From Camelus bactrianus (lineage: Eukaryota > Chordata > Mammalia > Artiodactyla > Camelidae): 64,000 nucleotides of DNA. Shown here piece by piece: positions 53,182-64,000 of the stretch. The position numbers were made by a program, and so were the translations under genes. The stretch spans positions 100,355,912-100,419,911 of the forward strand of contig NC_133541.1 in assembly GCF_048773025.1 (NCBI RefSeq). Reading direction: 5' to 3'. Below the pieces are notes generated by a model. That model was not told the origin of the DNA. It made no database searches and was given only the letters and a program-made list of their open reading frames with translations. How positions within the stretch are numbered: the first letter of the stretch is position 1; each line of letters opens with the position of its first letter.

Positions 53182-55086
53182 TTATTGATAAAAACCTAGT
53201 TAATAAAGATATTTACTCCTAATATTTTTAATTAAACTTTTTATCCACACCACCAATAGGGTATTATTTAATTTTCTCTATTTGGTTTATCCTCAATTTC
53301 TATTTTCTGCTTAACTTTACAAGTTTCCTTTTCTTCATATTTTAGTCCAATGAAGTATTTCTCACTAGAATTCCAATGAGTGAAGTTAAGCTTTGTTGTC
53401 AAAGTGGAGATCACTTACATTTTTTCCCACTTTATAGAGGTCTTTATTGATTTTGTGTTTACATTTGAAATTTCAGTTTTCCTTTTCCTAGAACTTTGTC
53501 AATTATCTGTCCATGGGATCTAGATATTTACTATTCGACATTTCTAACATTTTTATTTCAAAATTGGTGTTTTTGTTGGTTTGTCAGCTTCAATTTTCAT
53601 TACAGCAATTTTCTTAAACCATGTTACTTTTTAAAATAATTCCCTTCCCCTGTATTGGTATCTGCCTATTTAAAATAGAATATCCCCATTGGGTGCTATA
53701 ATAAATAAATCTCTAATCAGTCTTATCTGAAAATAACAAGAAACACAATTGTAAGATACTGAGTTTGTGTATGTGTGTTTAAGTTTGGAGACAAAAAAGC
53801 AAAATTTAGGTATTCTATAATATCACATAGAAACATTTAATAATTTGTTCCTCTTAATTCTGTTTGAAAAAATCAGAGGTCCCCATTAAGTTTTTAATGG
53901 CTAACACAGTCCCATTCAGTTGGAAAAAAAATAAAGAAGTCATCAAAAAGAGGTCTGTATTACATGTTGTGGTGTTTATATTCAACCATTAGTGTTTTTG
54001 AAAGTAGCTAGCCTTTTCCCAGTACAATAGCTTTCAGTTTAATCTGTATCCTTTGCTTATCGTGGAAAAAATAGTGTCTTTCTAAATATGAGGGCTTGAA
54101 CAAAATTCTCTGTGAGGCAAATGTTTTAATGTTGTTCTTACTTTCAGTAGTAGTTAGGGTGGGCTTTAGTATGGTCTACTCTTTATTTTGTGCAGAGAAA
54201 TTAGATCCCACTAAAATTCATTAAGAGCAACATTAAAATAAAAGTCAGTTTCTTTAATTCTACAAGTATTTTAAAGCAATTGTTAGAAAAATAAGGATAT
54301 ATGAAAGAAAGAACAAACTGCAAAGAATGAGTAAGTTAAAGAGCAGTTTTCAAATTATAAGGATTTAAAGGCACTAAAAATTATCTCATATCCTACTCAC
54401 TAGAGTTTATTTATGCATGCCTTAATACAGCAAGTATTTAGTGAATGTCTGATATGCCAGCCAATGAGGAATAAGACATCATTTCCATTCTTAACTAGAT
54501 CACATACTGAAGAAAGGACAGACTATCATGAAATCAGGGAACAAAAATAGTTACAAGGCAATTACGCAAGTTTTTTTTTTTTCAGAGCACAGAGGAGATA
54601 CAGCCTAAATGCTTCCTTCTAGATTATACAGTGATTATTCTATTGAGGCAGTGTAACTAGGTTTTGAAAAAGTTTGTTGAAGAAGGTGTGAAAAGTTTCT
54701 TTTGTCAGTTTGGGGGGTTCCTAGGCCCAATTTTGGAAAAGTAAAATCTATTACTTCGATGGTCCCAGAGATCACCATAATTTTCCCCTAGGTTCCTCAC
54801 AGTGCATAGGAGTAGTGTTTGGAGTGAAAGGCTTAGTACAGAACTAAATCTAGTACAATGAAGTGGACAAAGTTAACTGCTAGAAACATTCTTTTTCCAA
54901 CTGTTGGATTTTTAACTTTCCCCCATGAAGCAGTAAAAAACTTCAACAATGTGAACAGTTCTCCAACATTCTGTTTTGTGAAACAAAGAAAATAAAAATG
55001 AAATATTTAAATGATCCACTAAAGAACAAATTTATAAATATTTACAACCGCTCAAATCAGGTACAGCCATTTGAGTCTGTTGGAGG
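53182..55086. other. Spacer between PCDHB16 and the PCDHB9/10-type gene
   Basis: AT-rich; no gene or classifiable repeat seen. No remnant of another PCDHB gene was noticed, though human has both PCDHB9 and PCDHB10 around this position. Confidence 0.5.
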
Positions 55087-55112
55087 CCACGCGGTGGCGC
55101 TGCAGGCTAAAG
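55087..55112 (+). promoter_or_regulatory. CSE of the PCDHB9/10-type gene
   Basis: CCACGCGGTGGCGCTGCAGG followed by CTAAAG; core CGCT at 55098-55101, 284 bp before the ATG. The longer spacing is explained by the A-rich tract in between. Confidence 0.9.
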
Positions 55113-55154
55113 AGATGGGGAGAAAAAACAACTGAGAATGCTGCGTAAGTCACT

Positions 55155-55210
55155 AACAAAACAAAAAAACAAAAAAAAAAAAAAAAAAAAAAAAAAGAAA
55201 GAAAGAAAGA
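55155..55210 (+). repeat. A-rich/GAAA tract in the leader of the PCDHB9/10-type gene
   Basis: A 26-base A run preceded by AAAC units and followed by GAAA units, between the CSE and the ATG. It looks like an orphan retroelement tail or expanded simple repeat; no SINE body adjoins it. Confidence 0.9.
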
Positions 55211-55357
55211 TTGCGGCAGGTAGGCCAGAAGAAAAGCTGTAGCGGCTCAAGATTAGAAAAGGAAAAATCCCAAGACCCTTGCTCCTACATGGATTAGGTC
55301 TGGGGTTTGCGGCTGCTGTTTCTTAATGCTGGGATCTGTGGTTGTGACCAGTATTGA

Positions 55358-57787
<2,430 letters not shown>

Positions 57788-58754
57788 AATTCCTTTTATA
57801 TTTTCATGCGCTTTTGAAATGTTATGTCAATATTAGTTTAGTTTTAAAACTCCAAGTTAAATTGTTTTGCAACTTCAAGCCTCAATTTACAGTACTATAC
57901 TGTATCTATGTTTTCACAACATTATTTCTTCTTTTTGCATTAATCAGCCGTTAGCTTTAATTAGCACCCGTATCTAAATAATAGCTTTAGGTTTTAGTTA
58001 TTTCCTATTGTACAAGGGCTTAGTTATTATTTTCATTCTAGAAAATTGAGGTTTTGATTTTTCTCCTAGTATATTTCATAGGCTGTATCTCATGATCCTA
58101 TACACCTATTGTACTTCCTTCACCTAAGAAGACACCTGCATTTCTGACCTTACTCTAACATTCCTTTTAACCATGTTAAGAAACCACAGCATCTTGTTCT
58201 AAACAATAGTGTTTAAAAATAAATATTTCCTTACTACTCTGCTCATAATAAAAGGAGACATCCTTTTGTGAGCAGTATTGGACTAGTATAATATTCTTGT
58301 GTTCATGCTATTATTTTCATTTTATTTAAATACACTACTTATTTAATGTTTTCTAATATTTACTTTTCCTACTGTATAAAACAGCAAAATGTCTTTAAAT
58401 TGAAACAAAGTGTAATAGCCTGCATGAAAACAAATATAAATAAAAATATTTTGAAAATTTGTGTAAGGCTATTGGTAGATTGTTGGAAAGATATTCACTT
58501 TATTTTGTAATATATTTTAATCATCTCAAATTCAAAAAGTAAGATGAACTAAAAATCATAAAGAACAATACTCTTAAATCTCCAGCCCTCTTCTGAGTGG
58601 TTTCTCTATAATTTATCTCAATATTACTAAGAAGTATGTTTATACTGCTATACGCTGACATTCAGTTTTATACTTTAATCACTTCTTCCATGATAAAAAA
58701 GGATTTAATTTTCTTACTTTTTAATCTCTTAATTACTTGATCTCCCCTTTCTTT
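57788..58754. other. 3' flank of the PCDHB9/10-type gene
   Basis: AT-rich, probably 3' UTR then spacer. Nothing else recognised. Confidence 0.45.
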
Positions 58755-59010
58755 CTTTTCTTATTGATATATAGTTGATGTATAATGTTAGTTTGAAGTG
58801 TACCACATAGTGATTTGACATTTGCATACATTATGAAATGATTATCACAATAAGTCTAGTAACCAACTGTACCCATACAAGTTATTATAATATTATTGAT
58901 CATATTCCTGTGCTGTATATAGCCCCGCGGTTTTCAAAATGGGTTTCTAACTGGAGGTTTGTACCTCTTAATCCTCTTTACACATTTCATGCCCCTCTTA
59001 CTTTCCAACT
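58755..59010 (-). mobile_element. LINE-1 3' UTR fragment (antisense)
   Basis: On the + strand: TTATTGATATATAGTTGATG near 58761, GTGTACCACATAGTGATTTG near 58798, CCTGTGCTGTATATAGCC near 58907. This is the antisense 3' UTR of an L1 lineage common in even-toed ungulates. Confidence 0.75.
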
Positions 59011-59441
59011 AAGAAACACACTTACAAACATTGTACATTCCATTTCTTCTATTCTCCCAATTGTGTTGTCTTAAGTTTTTTTTAAGTTAAACTAATAGTT
59101 TTTATCTATATTGTGAAGATATTTCAAAATATATATTAGTGTAGTATGATTACATTTCCTTTTTGAACATCTTTCCTAGAGCTGATGATTGTTTTTATTT
59201 GCATCATTTCTATTAATTATACTGATTTTTCATATTATCTCTCATTTGACTATCAGTCTTTCCATTTAAATATTAAAAACTGTCAGAAACCTATCAATTA
59301 TATTTCTTTTCTGGAAATATTTTGCTGGGATTCCCCCTATATCTCAGCTTCAGTTACACTGTTCTATAGGCTATCGCCCTAGAACTTTTTCTCCTTTAAT
59401 ACTTTCCTGTGTTGGTCCTCTTTTATAGGAAACAGTATATT

Positions 59442-59715
59442 CAGTTGACTAACAATAGGGTTTTGAACTGTGAGTGTCCACTTATACGAGGATTTTTTCC
59501 AATGTATATACAGCTGGACCTCTGTATCTGGATTCTGCATCCAAAGATCCAACCAACTGTTGATAGCAAACTTAATACACAGTCTGAGCTTGGTTGAATC
59601 TGCAGATGCACAACGCCTTGCATAGGAAGGGCCAACTATGGGACTTGAGCGTCCTGGGAATTTGATATCCATTGGGCATTGGAACTAATCCCCCACAGAT
59701 ACCAAGGGACAACTG
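59442..59715. mobile_element. TcMar-Tigger non-autonomous DNA transposon (MER2/Tigger2-like)
   Basis: Ends CAGTTGACT and, inverted, CAGTTGTCCCTTGGTATC; within it CCTCTGTATCTGGATTCTGC near 59518 and GATCCAACCAAC near 59547 follow the Tigger layout, and GACTTGAGCGTCCTGG near 59642 the MER2 end. Confidence 0.65.
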
Positions 59716-59799
59716 TTCTACTTTCTTAGTTTACTCCCTTATTTAGCTGACACATCAGTCAATACCTCCATAAAAATAGATGCAGAGGAGGTAAATTTT

Positions 59800-60420
59800 T
59801 TTTGAGATCTTGCCTTGTGAAGGTATCTTTGTTTTCATTTCATTGATAGTTTGACTGGATATAAAATTCTAGGTTGAAAACAATTTTCCCTCAGATTTTT
59901 GAAGCAGTGTTCCTTTTACTGATTGCATATAGAGTTGCTGTTCTGAAAACTGTTTCCATTCTGATTCCTGTCTCTCAATGTCACCCCATTTTTTTTCATT
60001 GTGGAAACCTTGGAAATTTTCCTCCCCTATTCTGAAAATACTTGTTTCAGTTATTTATTTATCTGGTCACATGGGTATAATGGTCACATTAACCCTGTTA
60101 ATGTTCAGAATCTCACTTTCAGTTCTGAGAAATTTTCTTGTTCTATTTTCATCATAATTTCTCCCTTGAATTTTCTACATTCTCACTCTAACCATAATCG
60201 CATTAGTTAAATATTGTCTCACCTGGATTGATTCTCTCTTTTTTTTCAGTTCTTATTTTCTTTTTGTCTCTTGTTCTACTTTTTGGAAAATGTATTTTAT
60301 CATTCAAGCTTTGTATTTAAGTTTTTATTTTTGGCCAACAAACATTTATTTTTAAGAGCTCTTTTTGGTTCTGAGTGTTTTTCATAGCACCTGTTATAGA
60401 TCTGTAAATGTAATATCTTC
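59800..60420 (-). mobile_element. Old L1/HAL1 ORF1-region fragment (antisense), tentative
   Basis: On the + strand, TTTGACTGGATATAAAATTC near 59850 and the following text resemble the antisense of old L1/HAL1 ORF1. Strongly decayed. Confidence 0.45.
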
Positions 60421-60439
60421 TGTCATCTATAATTAATCT

Positions 60440-60570
60440 ATTTATTCTTTTAAAATGCATTATGCAGTAAAAACTACTATCATATCTATTTTTTAAATGA
60501 GAGTGCGTCACCTGGAAATTAAGAACTTGCCTAAGATTATATAGCTAGGAAGTGGCACTTAAACCCTTAT
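60440..60570 (+). mobile_element. MIR SINE fragment
   Basis: AGAACTTGCCTAAGATTATA and then TAGCTAGGAAGTGGCACTT follow the MIR core order. Confidence 0.65.
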
Positions 60571-60599
60571 CTATTATTTATCCTACAATAAGAATACAT

Positions 60600-60700
60600 A
60601 CTTCACATTACTGTTGAGATTAAATGTGTAAACACATATGTAGCACTAGAATAATGGGTAGCACAGAGTAAATACTCAATAAATATTAGCCCTTATTAGA
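60600..60700 (-). mobile_element. MIR-type SINE fragment (antisense)
   Basis: GGGTAGCACAGAGTAAATAC and then TCAATAAATATTAGCCC are the antisense of the MIR 5' part. Confidence 0.6.
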
Positions 60701-62845
60701 TTTTACTACTCTGAGGATATTAGACATTTTAAAACACTTTCTTCTATTTTCACTGTGTATCTGTTTCCTCTTATTCCTTCCCCCTTTTTTTGGTGATGGT
60801 GGTTTTGGCATGTTGTAGGGACTTCCTCATGTCTTGTGGTCCTTGACTGCCTTCTCATAGTTAAGAATGATAAGTTTTCAAAATACTGACAGTCAGCTCT
60901 TTGAGTATGTGAGAATGCAGCACCTCGATGGTAAGGCATCACTCTAATGTAATTATGGTAGGATAGAGCTATTACCTTAGAAGACCCCCATATATCAGTA
61001 TGTGTAAGTTTTTATTTGAGTCTTTCATATTCTCTAGATTAGAATTCTGCAATACCATCTGTGGCAGAGAGAGTCAGAGAGAGAGTCAGGCATATACCTG
61101 TGTCCTGCAAATGGAGAGTATTCCATGGAAAGGGACTAGAAGTCTCACCATTCAGGATGCCAAGTTTTGCTTGATCTCCCTATTTTGAGTTTCACTCTTC
61201 TTCTCACACCTGCACTCAGCTCTGCCTAGGGTCTCCAAAACTAGAGGTAGTCCCATTTAATTTCTTCATAGAACAAACTTTCCATTCTCTAGCCCCGAGT
61301 TACTTTCCTATGTACGATGCTGAGAGGATTTGAGAATTCAACTCTCCTATATATGTCTATAGTACCTAATAACTTCTTTTTAGTCTTTAATGGACTTCAG
61401 CCTTATACACTGGTTTCCTCCAAATCTTGTACCTAAATGGGATTATGTGGGACAGGCCTATGATTTTCTTGTGAGTACCTCTAATGCAGGAACTTTTCTT
61501 CAGACATTTCTTGGAACTGATAACTGCTCTTTCATCTGATTTCTGTCATCAAACATATGAGTGTGCATTCTTGATCTTTGCAAGTTCATGTCATTTTTAT
61601 TAATTTTCTATCATTTATTGGGTATTTTAAAAGGAGGGAGGATAAGTGTGTGTGGTCAGTCCACCTAACTTTTCAAATTCTACCATTTTGTAGTGATTGA
61701 CTTTTCAACCATGTTTCTAGCTTACATTTTTTAAGAGTGTAATTTGAATTTAACATTCAAAAAATGAGAACTTGTTAGACCCCTCTTCCACCCATTCTTG
61801 AGAGCACTTTTGAGACCTTAGTAGACACTGTTGGTGAAGTCTATCCAAACAATTTCCCTCATTATGTAGCAACCATGCACTTTGGTTACAACTGAAACCA
61901 CCCAAACCTTAAGAGGTGGCCCCAGACAGGATTAAAACAAAGCAGAGGCCAAAGATGGGTCTTCAGATTCTGGAACTAAAATCTTTACCTATACTTCTAT
62001 ACCCCTGAAACAATGATTGCTTCAGCAGCAGGTACATGATCTTAGTTGGTCTGATCAGAGTAAAACTTAAGTCTTTGTTCTATGATTGGGAAAAAGACAT
62101 CTCACTCTCTCTTCCTGTGCTGAAAGAGACAGCAGATTACCATAGCTGTAACTGGGCTAAATCTCAAGAACCCAAGAGAAGCTAGCTTTAGGAGTAAGCC
62201 TGCAATAGAAACTAACATGTTTTGTTTGTGTACTTATTAAATATTTTTTGTAATTTATGAGATGCTGGAACTAAATTGTGGATTTACATAATGTATTCCA
62301 CACCAAAATCTTACTTTGTTTCTCTCTCAGCTCACAGTTCATTGCTACCAAGTAAATCTACAGAAAGCCTTCATTTCTATCTGTATATATCTATTTATAT
62401 TGCACCTTATGGTTAATCAAGTTTCATATCCTTTGAGAAGACTTCTGAAATCACTTATGTACACCTCCCCTTCCTACCACCTAAGGAAGGCCAAGGAGTG
62501 ATGGAATTCTCTTCAGTTAAACAGTCATTTATACTCTCTTTGTTTCCAGTTTTCAATTTTCTCAGAAAGACTACAAGCTTCTGGGGGCCAGGCATCACAT
62601 TTTTTATTTCTGTATTCACACAAACTGAGCATTTTCAGTTGTGTGGACAGTGGGAACAGATACTTTAATGCTTTAAAAACAAATATTAACAGCATCACAA
62701 ATTATAGAGTATAAAACAGTTCTTATGGAAGATGGAATATATATGTACTCACCTAAACACAATAAATAAAACAGTATTTGCTTCTGGTGGATATTTATGT
62801 GAATGGAATTTAGGTAGCTTTCATCAAACTCTGAAAATCTGTGGA
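60701..62845. other. Spacer before PCDHB11
   Basis: No gene or clear element. 61740-62220 is less AT-rich and may be an old repeat that I do not recognise. Confidence 0.4.
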
Positions 62846-62871
62846 GACGCATGGTGGCGCTGCAGGATAAC
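62846..62871 (+). promoter_or_regulatory. PCDHB11 promoter CSE
   Basis: GACGCATGGTGGCGCTGCAG followed by GATAAC; core CGCT at 62858-62861, 249 bp before the ATG. Confidence 0.92.
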
Positions 62872-63061
62872 GTCGCTGGGGGAAAAAAAAACCTACGACG
62901 AATGATGTTCTGGACATTGTTAACCAGTGCACAGAGAGCACTAGGAAGACAGAAAGAACAAGGCTTCAAGGGGCAAACTAGAAGCTATTCAACAGGGTTA
63001 AAGCCCTTAGGCCTCCCAAGATTCTGTGGACATACCAGAACCACGTTTCCCAGAATTGTGA

Positions 63062-64000
<939 letters not shown>

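Noticed and set aside
53202-53207. AATAAA 20 bp after the PCDHB16 stop as the poly(A) signal
   Set aside because: It would leave almost no 3' UTR; in AT-rich sequence such hexamers are common by chance.
60706-60942. Minus-strand 78-codon open frame
   Set aside because: No recognisable family, no signal peptide or domain, and an ordinary length for chance in this composition.

Overview
The window is a piece of a mammalian clustered protocadherin-beta (PCDHB) locus, all genes on the + strand. Four copies of a tRNA-derived SINE with the A/B-box layout and consensus of the camelid Vic-1 family lie at 365-496, 26029-26130, 36349-36512 and 37069-37228. Together with MIR, MER20, MER5, Tigger and L1 elements, they point to a camel, alpaca or llama. 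Names given to the PCDHB genes rest on remembered human paralogue sequences and on gene order, not on a database search.

Layout: the 3' end of PCDHB4 (1-281), PCDHB5 (9043-11439), PCDHB6 (16699-19092), an intact gene where human has the pseudogene PCDHB17P (21719-24121), PCDHB7 (38098-40494), PCDHB8 (43276-45681), PCDHB16 (50785-53181), one PCDHB9/PCDHB10-type gene (55382-57787), and the 5' part of PCDHB11 (63107-64000, running off the window). Each complete gene is a single uninterrupted coding exon of about 800 codons: signal peptide, six cadherin ectodomains (EC1-EC6), one membrane helix and a short cytoplasmic tail. Each gene whose start is in view has a conserved promoter element (CSE, core CGCT) 229-284 bp upstream of its start codon; only PCDHB6 has an altered core (CAGT).

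The most striking feature is a 954-bp GC-rich block, from the end of EC4 through EC5, EC6, the membrane helix and half of the cytoplasmic tail. It is the same length in all seven complete genes and almost identical base for base, synonymous sites included. EC1-EC4 and the last ~45 residues remain gene-specific. This is a strong picture of concerted evolution by gene conversion: the homophilic recognition domains stay diverse while the cis-interaction, membrane and proximal tail segments are kept uniform.

The spacers are AT-rich and hold mostly old LINE-1 fragments, MIRs, DNA transposons, an old LTR, microsatellites and one retrocopy fragment of the 3' end of SUPT20H (minus strand, ~47655-47905). 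A younger L1 3' end is nested in an old L1 at about 27205-27985. I found no tRNA, rRNA or CRISPR, and no novel multi-gene system; the interest lies in the evolution and regulation of the protocadherin array.
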